A stretch of DNA of 64,000 bases from Cepaea nemoralis (taxonomy: Eukaryota; Mollusca; Gastropoda; Stylommatophora; Helicidae): assembly GCA_014155875.1 (NCBI GenBank), contig JACEFZ010028293.1:159501-223500 (forward strand), in the 5' to 3' direction. The notes beneath the pieces were generated by a model. The model saw nothing but the letters and a program-made list of their open reading frames with translations, searched no databases and was not told where the DNA came from. Positions 10,205 to 21,271 of the stretch are shown piece by piece. Both the position numbers and the translations under genes were made by a program. How positions within the stretch are numbered: position 1 is the stretch's first letter; every line of letters starts with the position of its first letter.

Positions 10205-10695
10205 TTACATCACTCACTTACTGGCACCTTGCCATCTTGACAGACGATAGTGTGTACATTGTGCTTCAAAAAGGTAAGTTATACCTCTACATAGTACAGA
10301 ACCTGGGCTAAATTGTAGAAACAATGTGCTGCCCATACAGCATGATCCCTCTCTCGGCCTGCCTAATTTACTCCAGAGGAAAGGTAACACTAATAAATAT
10401 GGAACAAGACAAGCTGCAGAAGCTGCCGGATCAGCAAGGTAATGCTCTAACTGCCCGCATGTCGGATCTTCGATCCTAGACCAATTGCCATCCAAGACTT
10501 AGAGCCTGGTCTGCCCTGCCACGACATTTAGTCTTTAGGTTGCATTTCCTCGCACCAGGATAAGGCTTGCACCCTCCCAATAACGCTCCTCTGCTAGAAG
10601 CCGTTGGCACACTGCGGGATGTCGGGTTTGGTGAGCGCCGCTAACATCCCGCGCTTACAAACAGCAGGTAGTACCTTCTACTGTCATACGGTAGC
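10205..10695 (+). repeat. dispersed repeat family F
   Basis: About 490 bp, alignable end to end with 15,795-16,255 and with the reverse complement of 3,165-3,575. Key blocks are ctggcaccttgccatcttga, cctctctcggcctgcc, tactccagaggaaaggtaac, gatcctagacca, tttaggttgcatttcctcgc, gtcgggtttggtgagcgccg and aggtagtacc. It has no coding frame conserved between copies, no obvious terminal inverted repeats and no pol III boxes that I can identify with confidence. Confidence 0.88.
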
Positions 10696-11095
10696 TTCAG
10701 CTTACATAGGCACAGTCCATGCATACATCTGGCTGGCTAAATTGCTGTCTATCGGTCGGTCGGTCATCCGCCCTTCTGTCTGGCTGTCTGTAGATATTGT
10801 AACTACAACAACGAGTCGATGGCAAATGTGAAACATAAAGAAACCCTAATTGGCAAAAGTTTATTTAAACGAGAAGCATTCTAACAGATGCATATTAGAT
10901 TACAAGACCAGAGGATTAAAGTTCTATGTCCTTTCAACATTTACAATGAATAACCAGCTAAAGCTCTTGATAGACGATCATTTATAACAATTTGATGGAT
11001 ATTATGGGATTGCATGATAACGAATACAAAAGCCTTATAGAAAACTGAACATAAAAGAAATTAATTCATGGTTAACCAAGAATCGACAACATATC
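10696..11095. other. no assignable feature
   Basis: A-rich unique sequence with a short GGTC-type repeat near 10,750-10,790. I see no gene. Confidence 0.4.
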
Positions 11096-11099
11096 ACAC

Positions 11100-11235
11100 T
11101 AGGCAGAATACTTCAAGCCTACAATGGGTATCCATAAATTTTCCTTGAAGTTAAAGCAACCGGCATGATATTGATAACTTTAACCATCGAGTGCCGAGTG
11201 GTCGAAATATATCACACTAGCACCATATACTTAAT
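11100..11235 (+). repeat. SINE family D fragment
   Basis: Matches the family D 3' half: gggtatccataaattttcct, ggcatgatattgataac, atcgagtgccgagtggtc. The neighbouring stretch 11,290-11,370 contains a reverse-complement B-box-like word (ggactcgaacac), so a second, opposite SINE head may adjoin it. Confidence 0.5.
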
Positions 11236-11459
11236 CCGCACCATGGCCTGAATAGAGGTCGTTTACTTTACTTGTTTTACGATCCGGAAACTCACGCTAG
11301 TGAACATAATTTTCACCTCGAAGCGGACTCGAACACATACCCAACGAGCCGACAGACGAGTGTGGTAGCTACAGTGACATAGATAGATCCCGCTGGATCC
11401 CAAGATCCCGATAGATGCAACCCCCTTTAAGGGTTTAGACGACATCAACGCCAGTGCCT

Positions 11460-12147
11460 GGGATTTAAGAGTAAATTATTTCTTACCGGGGATTTATGAG
11501 CCAGCTATGTAACTAATCAATGAAAACCTTAAAGAGGTTGGCACGACAAAGAGATTGACGTTAGAAAGAGTTTCAAGTGACAAGAAGATTGATGTGACAA
11601 AAACACTTTCGTGACACAGAGATTGACGCAACCAATGATGTCAGCGGCACATTGAAGACTAGAGACAGATACAGCGGGAGACCCGAGGTGCAATCGGTCG
11701 CAAACATGAAGACAGCAGCGTTCTCGTGGAAAGTTGCCGGTAAATGTCAGCGTTCCATGTCAGTAGATCGGTGCAGACCTGCTGTGATTACCACCCTGCG
11801 GCCAATGAACTCCCCAGACATCATGCGTGTGTGAGTGTTGGTGGCGGAACCTGTGGGAGCAAAGAATGAGTGTCATCGACTGGTCCCTGGCAGAAATCGC
11901 ACCACATCCAACGATTAAATTGAAATGTCGAACGCGCATCAATAGTTTTGAAGGTTGTGATCGACAAGCCACGGTGACGAATCATGTGTTGTGTTAGTCG
12001 AGCTTCCTGGATTGTTCTTCAATGATAAAAACTCGCCATACAGCAGCACGACGGGTGGATTTGTATAGTTGTACGTAATGTCGATACTGCTTGTGTCCTA
12101 GTGTCAGTGCTTTACATTTGCAAAGTCGCGCTATTTCTGTCTGAATT
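11460..12147. other. no assignable feature
   Basis: Unique sequence of moderate GC content. Short overlapping frames exist on both strands around 11,650-11,970 and I recognise none of them. Confidence 0.4.
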
Positions 12148-12155
12148 GCCTAGAC

Positions 12156-12599
12156 CAGTGGTTCTCAACCTTTTTTGGCCCGTGCCCCCCTTCACCATAT
12201 TTTCAGAACGTCTTCCCCCCCCCCCCCCCTTCCTATCAAAAATTTGGCCCGTGCCCCCCTTCACTGTATTTTTAGAACGTCATTCCACCCTTTCATATTT
12301 TCTATCTAAAAATCCCCCACCCCTACACAGTATACGTAAAAATGGAAGGTAAATTTAATAGCATATACTAAAACAAGTCTAGACATCCACATAAAACATG
12401 ATTTGTTGGTCTATTTACTTTATAAAATGAATTTTAGAAGGATGAGACTACATAACTGTAAAGTATGAAGGGAAAAACAATATCAAGTAATCGGTTCTTG
12501 TATTAACGCGATCTTGAAAAGGTCTTCATTTCCCCCCTGGAAAACCTAAAATTTCCACCTGGGGGGGGGGGGGAATTCCCCACCGGTTGAGAACCATTG
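12156..12599. mobile_element. hAT-superfamily MITE with perfect 8-bp TSD
   Basis: The left end is CAGTGGTTCTCAACC and the right end is GGTTGAGAACCATTG, an inverted repeat of the standard hAT type with one mismatch. Flanks are identical: GCCTAGAC at 12,148-12,155 and 12,600-12,607. The 444-bp interior holds poly-C and poly-G runs and no transposase, so it is non-autonomous. Confidence 0.95.
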
Positions 12600-12667
12600 G
12601 CCTAGACAATGATTGCTTTTTACACATGTTTTGTTTGTCAGCCGTTAAATCAGACTGACTGCCCATC

Positions 12668-13050
12668 TGGGGCTGAGTGGTCTCGAGGTATGGTGTCCGC
12701 CTCGAGTGCTGGAGGTCCCGGGTTCAGTCCCCGGTGAGGACCAGAATTTATTAAAAAAATCCACCTGGACTTCCATTAATTTCCCCTGGTCTCTGGGTAG
12801 TGAGATCGGACGCCCGTGTGTATTGTTGCGCACGTAAAAAATCCCTTGGCAGTTAGAAATCGAAAAAGAGTAGCCTAACGGCGCTGCCAGGGCAAAATTT
12901 CGAGTTAAAAATCTACCCAAAGCATTTCAGGATCCTCGCCGATGCAACGGAGTTCGTGCATTGAGCTGAGTTTCTCCAAACGCAGGTTTGAGTTAGGAGG
13001 AAAACGGAGCACTTATGGGTTAAACCGTGTGCCGTGATGTTGATCCAACG
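12668..13050 (+). repeat. tRNA-derived SINE, family E
   Basis: The head is strongly tRNA-like: GGGCTGAGTGGTCTCGAGG with an A box, then GGTCCCGGGTTCAGTCCC with a B box. The body (ggtctctgggtagtgagat, cacgtaaaaaatcccttggc, gttagaaatcgaaaaagagt) is shared with 20,855-21,125. It begins 60 bp after the hAT MITE. Confidence 0.82.
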
Positions 13051-13174
13051 ACTAAAAACGACTAAAGAAAAGACTGCCCATCTGTCTGTCTGCCCGCCTG
13101 TCCGTTCGCCGCCTGTTTCTTTGTCTGATTGTACGTTTGTCTATCTTTCTGCCCGTCTGCCTGCTTGTCTTGCA

Positions 13175-13597
13175 TGTGGGTAATGTGTGTGGATTGGAGG
13201 ATGGGTGTGGTGATGGGTGTGGGGATGTGTGTGGGAGGGGGATATGTCTGTGTGGGTGGGGTGGGTGGGGGAAATGTGGGTAGGTGGAAGATGTATGTGT
13301 GGGTGGTGAAGGTGTTTGTAGGTGGGGGATGTGTGAGTGGGTGAGGGATGTGATGGTTGGTGGGGGTGTGTGGGAGATGTTTGTATGGGTGAGAAATGTG
13401 TCAGTGGTGGATGTTGGGGGATATGTGTGAGGTGGGGGATGTGTATATGGCTGTGGGTGTGTGGGTGAGGGATTTGTGGGTGAGGGATGTGTGTGTGTGG
13501 GTGGGGAGGTGTGGTTGGCTGGGTGGTTGGGGTGTGTGAGTGGATTGGGTTGTTGTTGTTGTTGCTGTTGTCGTTGTTGTTGTTGTTGTTGCTGTCG

Positions 13598-13633
<36 letters not shown>

Positions 13634-14460
13634 GTCCATCAAGAATGATGATGACCATTCATTTCATCCAGTGGGGTTGAAAGTATGGAGCCGTGAGTCC
13701 TAAGATGGCTGATAAGGCCTATTTTGGCTCGAAATGTTCTGTGACAATGTGGACAGAGAATGCTTGACGTTTCTGGGGGAAGATTTCCTGCATTGGTAAT
13801 TCTGTCCTGCCTTTGCTTCAAAGCACTTGCAGTCCTGGTTGCCTCACACGTGACTGCACCCTTGGATGTGGATAGGTGGGAGGATGAATGTGTTGATGGG
13901 TGAATGGGGGATGGGTGTGAGTGTGAGTGGTTGAGGAATGAGTACGTGGGTGGGGGGATGTGTATTGGTGATGTGTGTTGGTGATGTGTGTATGGGTTGG
14001 GAATGTTTGTGTGGGTGGCGAGATGTGTGTGGGTGGGGGATGTGTGAGGATGGTGATGTGTGGGATGGTGAGGGATCTGTGTGTAGGTGGGGGATGTGTG
14101 ATTGAGGGATGCATGGATGGGGGATGGCGATTGGGGTTGTGTAGGTGGATGAGTGGAGGATGTGTGGGTGGGTGAGTGTGTGTGTGGGTTGGGGATGGGT
14201 GTGGGATGTGTGTTTGTGGGTGGGGATGTGTGTGTCTGGGTGGGTGCGGGATGTGTGTGTGGGTGGGGGAGATTGTATGGGTGGGAGAAGTGTGGTTGAG
14301 GGATGTGTGTGGATGGGTGCGGTATGTGTGTGAGTGGGTGCGGGATGTGTCGGTTGGCAGGGGATATGTGTGTGGATGGGGGAATTTGTGTTTGATTGAG
14401 TGGTTAGGGTTGTGTATGTGGGTGAAGGATGTGTTGGTGAATGCTGTGTTGGTGAATTCT
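13175..14460 (+). repeat. G-rich TG/GGGTGGGGGAT minisatellite
   Basis: Roughly 1.2 kb of degenerate gtgtgtgggtgggggat units with nearly all G on the plus strand. It is interrupted by (TTG)n at 13,549-13,633 and by a LINE 3' end at 13,639-13,850. Repeated runs of GGG spaced by a few bases could form G-quadruplexes (inference). Confidence 0.9.
13639..13850 (-). pseudogene. LINE ORF2 C-terminal C2H2 zinc finger fragment
   Basis: A 60-codon minus frame ends a retrotransposon polyprotein. The motif CPHCHRTFRAKIGLISHLRT followed by H fits C-x2-C-x12-H-x3-H. In non-LTR elements such a finger (C..C.R.C.SRIGL.SHxR) closes the polyprotein and probably helps bind nucleic acid. The upstream KQRQDRITN is the usual basic linker. 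The frame ends DEMNGHHHS, and immediately downstream on the minus strand a CAA repeat begins, which is the (TTG)n at 13,549-13,633 seen from the other strand. It is not a cellular zinc-finger gene. Confidence 0.75.
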
Positions 14461-14479
14461 GTGGACTGCCAGAGTAACT

Positions 14480-14767
14480 AACAACGATTGCCCGAAAGAG
14501 ACTAATGAAATTAGAACATTATATACAACAATAAGAAAAAGACAAACAGCTTTCTTTGGTCATGTGATGAGAAGAGAAGCATTGGAGAACATCGTGACGA
14601 CTGGAAAGATCGAGGGGAAGAAAGACAGAGGCCGACCAAGAAAAATGATGCTGGATTGATTGAGGCTGTGGCATGGAGGAATATCAGCAGCAGAGTTGAT
14701 CCAAAAAACCAAAGACCGAGATATGTCGAGAGACATGAACGCCTACGCCAGCTGGCATGGCATTTGA
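14480..14767 (+). pseudogene. LINE family C 3' end
   Basis: Decayed reverse-transcriptase C-terminus: the plus strand encodes, across frames, NNDCPKETNE, KRQTAFFGHVMRREALENIV, TTGKIEGK and RGRPRKMMLDGL. It is the same family as minus-strand copies at 32,700-32,965, 35,870-36,135, 37,905-38,430 and 48,715-51,200, and the plus copy at 61,555-61,850. The A-F-F-G-H-V-M-R-R motif is typical of the region after the polymerase in RTE-type elements. Confidence 0.78.
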
Positions 14768-14830
14768 TGAGTTTGCCATTGCTTTCTGAGCGAGAAATTA
14801 AATTTGAAATCCAGCTCACAATAAAACGCT
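14768..14830 (-). repeat. repeat family H fragment
   Basis: The words gagtttgccattgctttctg and agcgagaaattaaatttgaa match 60,565-60,620 and the 3' end of SINE family A. It is short and abuts the LINE end. Confidence 0.5.
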
Positions 14831-15379
14831 ATCATAAACGAACCGAAGCATGTTGCAGACAATATTGATGAATTATATGTTCAGACCTGTCTGGTAGTGA
14901 TTGTAGATACTGAATTAACCACGAGCGTGTCCCAGATCAGCAATGGCAGGCTTATCCTTTGTTTCATCCAGGATAACAATAGAGCCGTTGAAGACTACAA
15001 AGATAGTAGCCGTTCAAGCAAGCACTCATTCAAGTATTGATCCCATTATATGCCAGTCAACGATCTCTGCAAGTGTCTCAGTTCGCCACGTTTCACTTGG
15101 TCACACGGTAACTGCTGCAGACATCTGACATTAATGTCACCACAAATGAGATTATACGTGCTTAGTGGTGACTGGGACCGCAGACAGAATGTTCACGATG
15201 ACAGGTGTTGGCATAGTGACAGTGTTCGTGCTGTTGTATGTTGTATGCATGATGGATTTCTCTTTCATCTGAACTGCACATAATGTCTGTTTCCGTTTGT
15301 TTACCTGTGTGTTTGTTTCATGTAGCAGAATGGTAGGCCTTGGTAGTTAGAGTACTGCAAGCTACATCAAAATAGTTGT
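14831..15379. other. no assignable feature
   Basis: Unique sequence; two short overlapping plus-strand frames (14,943-15,128 and 15,050-15,283) match nothing I know. Confidence 0.4.
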
Positions 15380-15503
15380 GACAGAGAGATAGTGAGAGAA
15401 AGAAATAAAATGAGAGAGAGGGGAAGAAAAAGAAAGAAAGAGATGGAGAGTGAAAGAAAGAAGGAAATAACGAAATTAAGAGGGGGGGGGGGGGAGAAAG
15501 AAA

Positions 15504-15551
<48 letters not shown>

Positions 15552-15595
15552 AAATTTTATTTTCAAATGGTCACACATTTAACGAGAGAGAGCGC

Positions 15596-15655
<60 letters not shown>

Positions 15656-15660
15656 GGGGC
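15380..15660. repeat. GA-rich microsatellite
   Basis: Purine tract with two pure (GA)n blocks (15,506-15,549 and about 15,585-15,653) and a 13-G run near 15,482. Confidence 0.97.
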
Positions 15661-15794
15661 GGAGAGACTAAGTGTATTCACTATATCGATTCCATCTAAT
15701 AAGCTGAGTAAATGAGAGAATTTCAAGGGAGAAATAAGAAGACTGAACAACAGTAGATGTGTCCTATGTGATATATGATACATAGAAGAATGAT

Positions 15795-16255
15795 TGACTG
15801 GCACCTTGCTGTCTTGTCAGGCGATAGTTTGTAAAATGGAGTTATCTCCATAACACAAAGCCTGGGCTGAGTTTAGAGACCACGTGTTGCCCTTGCAGCA
15901 TGATCCCTCTCTCGGCCTGTCTAGTTTACTCCAGAGGAAAGGTAACACCAATACGTCTGGAACGAGACAAGCTGCATAAGCTGCCGGATCAGCAACGCAT
16001 TGCTCTAACTGTCCACCTGTCTGAGCTTCGATCCTAGACCAGTTTCCAACCAAGGCTTAGGGCCTGGTCTGCCCTGCCATGATATTTAGTCTTTAGGTTG
16101 CATTTCCTCGCACCAGGATAAGGCCTGTAGCCTCCCAATTGTGCTCTTCCGCCCGAAACCGTTGGCACAATGTGGGGTGTCGGGTTTGGTGAGCGCCGCC
16201 CAACGTCCCACGTTAACCGAAAGCAGGTAGTACCGTCAACTGTCATGCGCTAGCT
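15795..16255 (+). repeat. dispersed repeat family F
   Basis: Third and best-preserved copy, same block order as 10,205-10,695. It is directly followed by a family G copy at 16,262. Confidence 0.88.
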
Positions 16256-16261
16256 CAGTCA

Positions 16262-16420
16262 GTCAGTCGAGGTTCCAACTTTACGGCAACGGGTTGTCCC
16301 CATTATGCTCCGTTCCTGTGCCAGTGAATATCACACAAAATGCTCCCCACTGTCCAACGTGAAAAGTGGAATAGGCTGGAGTCTCGGCAATCCAACAGCC
16401 CGCTCAGTCATACTAACAAA
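16262..16420 (+). repeat. repeat family G, uninterrupted copy
   Basis: Aligns with 4,090-4,181 joined to 4,507-4,600, and serves as the empty-site version of the insertion there. A partial reverse copy lies at 44,335-44,400 (gtgtgatattcgttgacaca; gcattatggggtgtcc). Confidence 0.7.
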
Positions 16421-16619
16421 GACCTGACACCTAAATATACGTTCCCGCGAACTGGATAGAGGAATAAGAATACTGGAATTATGACTGCCATTTATTTAAA
16501 CAAACAAACAAACAATAAGGCACATAATCATACGAGAGTAAGTTAATAAGTAAGTCACGAATGGCTGTAGAAAAATAACTGAATATAATAACTTGAAACC
16601 AGTTGATTTTATACATACA

Positions 16620-16760
16620 TTGTCCCATTATTTCTCAACATAATTTCCACCAACATTGATGCACTTATCCCATCATTTTATCAGTCCTCCCAAACCGGCG
16701 GCATAGAACTGCGTGCTCTGTTTTCTAACCACGTTTTCACTTCACATTCAACTTCGGCGT
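16620..16760 (-). pseudogene. mariner-like transposase C-terminus
   Basis: The minus strand reads EVECEVKTWLENRA, then after a one-frame shift QFYAAGLGGLIK, a stop, and WDKCINVGGNYVEK before the natural stop. The end W-x-K-C-I-x-x-x-G-x-Y-V-E-K is diagnostic for mariner-family transposases, whose last residues lie beyond the third catalytic aspartate. The frameshift and internal stop make it dead. Sequences resembling its terminal repeat (TACGAGAGTAAGTTAATAAG at about 16,535; TACGAGGGCGAGTCAATACT at about 17,478) lie on either side but in the same orientation. Confidence 0.8.
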
Positions 16761-16779
16761 CATTCGCTGTCCTAATGAG

Positions 16780-18060
16780 TGTGAGAGACTACGTAGGACA
16801 AGGACAGGACATAGGTAGAGCATGGGTAGAGTAGGACAGGACTGTATACCCATTGAGAGACAGGACATGGGGTTAGAGACTGGACATGTCCTTGAATGAC
16901 AGTCCAACCTTAGACTAGACGACCTGAGACATCAGCCAGACGGGTGAAGGACAGAACGATACCGAAATACCCAGACATCCGACTTAGCACGGACAACACG
17001 AGGTCAAACACCACGTGACCACAGACCGAGACACGAAAGAACAGACTGGACCTGACTGTGGTTGAGAGAGGACGTGTTTTGATTACCTGAGAGAGAGAGT
17101 GTGATGAATGCCTCACGCTCGAGATTTACTATTGTTGTGAGAGTGTTGATATTAGACAGCCTGTGCGCTGATACACGAAATGAATTTTGATGCGAGAACG
17201 CATGAGTGTTTTGCTGATTAATGTTTGCATGATTCGCTAGATTTCTCAGAGAGTGATTATGACTAATGTTAAATTATTGCTATATGAAATAAATAACTAT
17301 ACATGTGATCCATTTGTTGACGGATTATTTGCACATGTATTATATTACTGTCACATCTACGACAACGCGCGACTGAGACGTTGACATTCACGAAATGTAT
17401 CCCGCCAAGGTGGTTTGTCAGTGTTTATGCTGACAAATGTTTGTCCCGTAAAACGGTGCATAGCTGAGTAGAAAAAGTTACGAGGGCGAGTCAATACTTA
17501 AGTCACAGTTCTGTGGGATGGCCGGTAATTGAAATGAATGAAATGTTAGCGATAAGTGGTAAGATTTAAAAAATAAAACAATCAGGATTCATGAAAGTAC
17601 CACATATTGACGACACCTCTGAACACTCCCATTTTAAACTGCGTGGGGTTCTTGTCATAAGGCCAATCCCGTGAACCACGAGAACATTAACCATTCAACG
17701 CTAATGTTTCCGTGTGACGATGTAATACTTCTAATAATGTGCCCTTCATCTCTGACCTGTAAATTATAAACCGCATAAATAACACTCGATTACTAAAGTA
17801 TATTCAGATGGCGGAAATATAAATGTTGCCATTGCCCACACTGACTCCGAGAAGGTCTCACCTCTACCACTGTCTCGGCTCCAAGTGTTATTTAGGAGAC
17901 ACCTTTCTTCCCTGGACGTGAAAGAAAAGCGTGCTTCACGCACAAGGCAATCCGCACCTTCAACCGTGATGAGAGTGTGATATTAAGTCACCCTCTCACT
18001 CCTGACACTTACCATCATCAGCATCCTCGTCATCAATATCATTATCATCATGTGTGTCAT
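16780..18060. other. no assignable gene
   Basis: Around 16,790-17,050 there is a loose repeat of the words gacaggacat and agactgga. The remainder is unique and AT-rich except for the mariner-end-like word near 17,478. No frame looks coding. Confidence 0.4.
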
Positions 18061-18099
18061 TCTGTCTCTTCCCCTCTTTTATAATTATCATCATCGTTG

Positions 18100-18166
<67 letters not shown>

Positions 18167-18272
18167 GCACTCTCTTATAATTATTGTCATCGTTGTCTCT
18201 CTCTCTCTTTCTTTTAACTATCATCCATGTTATCTCTCTTTGTCTCTGTCTCTGTCTTTGTCTCTGTCTCTG

Positions 18273-18303
<31 letters not shown>

Positions 18304-18335
18304 CTTTCTCTCTCTATTTCCCCCCCCCTCTCTCA

Positions 18336-18366
<31 letters not shown>

Positions 18367-18660
18367 CTATCATCATGGTTGTATCTCTTTCTCTCTTATA
18401 ATTATCATGGCTGTCTCTCTCTTTCTTATAATTATCATTATCGTTCTCTCTCTCTGTTATAATTATCATTATCGTTTTCTCTCTCTTTCATAATTATCAT
18501 CATCATTGTCTATTTCTATCATTATTATTATCGTCGTTGTCTCCCCTCCCTCCCTCCCGTCTCTCTATCTCTATCTATCTATCTCTTAATTATCATCATC
18601 GTTGCCATCGTCATGGTTAACATCACCAGCATCCTCGTCATCACCATCACCATCATCATC
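18060..18660. repeat. TC microsatellite with TTATAATTATCATCAT spacers
   Basis: Long (TC)n blocks (18,104-18,164 and about 18,231-18,361) alternate with tcttataattatcatcat-like spacers that recur at least seven times, giving a loose higher-order repeat, and end in CAT/ATC triplets. Confidence 0.92.
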
Positions 18661-18680
18661 TTTGTCATTATCATTTATAT

Positions 18681-19164
18681 CAGTGTTTCCCAACGTGGGG
18701 CCCACGCCTCACAGGGGGGAAATTCGATTGTTAAGGGGGGCAATTCGAAAATGGAAGAAATCGGCTGGATATAACAAAACGGGCAGACTTGAGACTGAAG
18801 TTAACTAAATTGGAACCTGACATAAAATCTCTTTGCAGCAAGCATCAAGCGCAAGGATCTCACTAAATTTAAATAATAAATAATTACTAATAATTAAAAT
18901 AATATAGAAAAATCTTTCATTAAAATTATTTTGTACTTGAATTTCAGTTCTCCATTATATGTTTTGAAAATTTGCTTACTGTGTTTGCTCAATAATTTCT
19001 TATTGATTTCTTTCTAAAACCTATCATTCAAGTTTCTTTAGTGAACATTTCAATTTTTGAATATTAACAATAATGTATATGTAATTTGGGGGGGGGGGGG
19101 GGGGACATAAGAATTTTAGAAAGGCTTAGGTGGGGCATAGCACAAAAAAGGTTGGGAAACACTG
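18681..19164. mobile_element. hAT-superfamily MITE with perfect 8-bp TSD
   Basis: The terminal inverted repeats are exact over 14 bp: CAGTGTTTCCCAAC left and GTTGGGAAACACTG right. The flanking duplication ATTTATAT occurs at 18,673-18,680 and 19,165-19,172. The interior is 484 bp in total and includes a 17-G run near 19,088. No transposase remains. Confidence 0.96.
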
Positions 19165-19174
19165 ATTTATATCA

Positions 19175-19755
19175 TTATCATAGTCAACACCACCACTATC
19201 ATCAATGTGCATGAATTCACAACGGCCAATGTAACCAGTCTGACCAATCTTCTCGGTTAATAAACCCACACATCATTTCACTGCAATATTTACCACCTCT
19301 TCAGTCTGGCACTGCTCGCTAATAGTGTTCTATTTATACCCCAGGCTTAATGAGAAGAGGCTGCTCAAATTTACCAGCAACGCCTGGATGGCCTTCTTAT
19401 CCAACAGCCCCAAGCCAAATGTGCCAACAGTGGCACCCGACAATGTTCACGGGTTGATGGTAGATTGATGGGACATTCATCTGTGAAATTGTTGCCATGG
19501 GACTTTTGAGCTAATGAGGGAATTGCAGTCATAAGATGGGCATTATGAGAAGGAAAGGGATATTTTCATATGGTCTACTTTGGTGTTTTCTGATTACGAA
19601 CACTTTAACTGGTCTCTTATATGTGTGTAGACAAATTATGGCCTTTATAATCATAGTCAACTTAACAACGCGTTTGGTATTTTACTAGGCATTTTCTTTC
19701 CGCTTCTTTGAGATGAGGCAAGTAGGCAGGCAAACGCAGACATTGTTATTCTCTC
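19175..19755. other. no assignable feature
   Basis: Unique sequence with only short frames, followed by (GT)n/(GA)n at 19,761-19,815. Confidence 0.4.
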
Positions 19756-19756
19756 C

Positions 19757-19815
<59 letters not shown>

Positions 19816-19819
19816 GCGA

Positions 19820-20850
19820 CAGAATCAGAGATAGAGAGATAGTGAGAGTCTAAAGAAGAGGATAGAAGATTTGTCGCAACAAATCTGGATTTTAAAATAT
19901 TTCATACTGATCTGATAAGCCAGATTTGGACCTGTAAACTTGCAATGTTGTAATGATGCAGGCCTTCTTCAAACCTTCGTCATGTTGAGTTCTTGTTCCA
20001 TAGATCTGTTTCGTCTCCTTTCTGACCAATGAATTTGTAATACTCATATGTAATATACACAGACATATACCTGTATGCAAGACACTTCATGGTGATATCT
20101 TACTTAAAGTAGATAGTAATTGACGTTTTCTTATAAAACATCGTCTCTTCTCTCTTACATTTTGTTTTTATATATGTTCATTCTCTGTGCAGCACTTCAA
20201 CATTATTTTCTTACCTGAATATAAATTAAAAGTGAAATATCGCTAAGCAAGGAGCTACTGTATTAATTATGATCAGAAAGAAGCGAAATGACGACAGGAA
20301 AGTGTTATATGTTTTATCAATTTTTTCGCGTAAATATACCCCTCTCTTTCTGTAGCCATATAATTGTGTTTAGCACTTTCAGTTTTAATGTTCAGCAAAG
20401 TTATCCTCTTTGATCGTTTTTGCGATGTTTCTGAAGTTTTTAAAGTAAAGTGTTTGATAAAATATGTGTTGTAATCCTTGACGCCTGGAGTCTACGGCAC
20501 TGTTGATGTATTTTTTAAATTTATTTTTGGAACGAGTTCTCAGATGTTGATAATCTGCTTAGCATTTGGTGCCAGTTCAAAGAGGGTTTTGATGTTTCTG
20601 ATGTAAGATTGTACAGTCTGTCGATGAGTTTCCGATGTCAGATTATGTCAACTGATGTGATGATAAGTCAGGGGAAGTTGTATCGTGATATCTGACAACT
20701 TTGGTGTTAGAAATTTGAGTTGTAATCGTAACGCACAGCCTTCCTAGGTCTTGAGAAAAGCCTCTACAACAACCTAACTCCAATAGATACAAGCCATTTG
20801 TAGGATCTAGACGACTGGAATGTCAGAGGGCTGAAGGGAGGAGGGGGAGG
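19820..20850. other. no assignable feature
   Basis: AT-rich unique sequence, about 1 kb. No open frame longer than about 60 codons and no family recognised. Confidence 0.4.
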
Positions 20851-20854
20851 AGCG

Positions 20855-21125
20855 GGATGTGGCCTAGAGGTTGCCGTGTCTGCGACAGACTTAGAAGGCG
20901 CCGGGTCTGATCCATGCATAGGGCCGGGAATTATTCCAAGAATCTAACGATATCACATGTCCCGCCGATCTCTTGGGTAGTGAACTAGGACACCTAACCA
21001 TTTTGGAAAAGAGGCGAAAAACAGGAGGTTCGGTGTGCAAGGTGTGCACGTTAAAAATGCCACTGCAGTTGGAAATCGAAAAGAGTAGGTCTTAAGGCTA
21101 CTGTCATGGTCAAATGTTGTTAGGA
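20855..21125 (+). repeat. SINE family E
   Basis: Second copy of the family at 12,668: a degenerate tRNA-like head (gggatgtggcctagaggttg, cgccgggtctgatcc) and the shared body (gatctcttgggtagtgaact, cacgttaaaaatgccactgc, agttggaaatcgaaaagagt). Confidence 0.75.
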
Positions 21126-21271
21126 AACGTACACACACCCTCGGATATATTACCTAATATTGTATCTGTTTAGAGGTAGTAAACCTCACATATTTGCACG
21201 CCGTAGTCTGACACAATCATCTGTGAGGTACAAGACTAGATGCGATGCGCTCATCTCGAAAGAGTAAAGAA

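Noticed and set aside
12668..12745. Functional tRNA gene
   Set aside because: Strong A and B boxes but continues into a body shared with 20,855-21,125, so it is a SINE.
13052..13703. Poly-Gln/Pro/Thr-His frame resembling a polyQ protein
   Set aside because: Arises from the (TTG)n repeat and the TG-rich minisatellite; no flanking exon or domain.
13639..13821. Cellular C2H2 zinc-finger gene
   Set aside because: Single finger in the RIGLISH context followed by a simple-repeat tail, the standard end of a LINE polyprotein.
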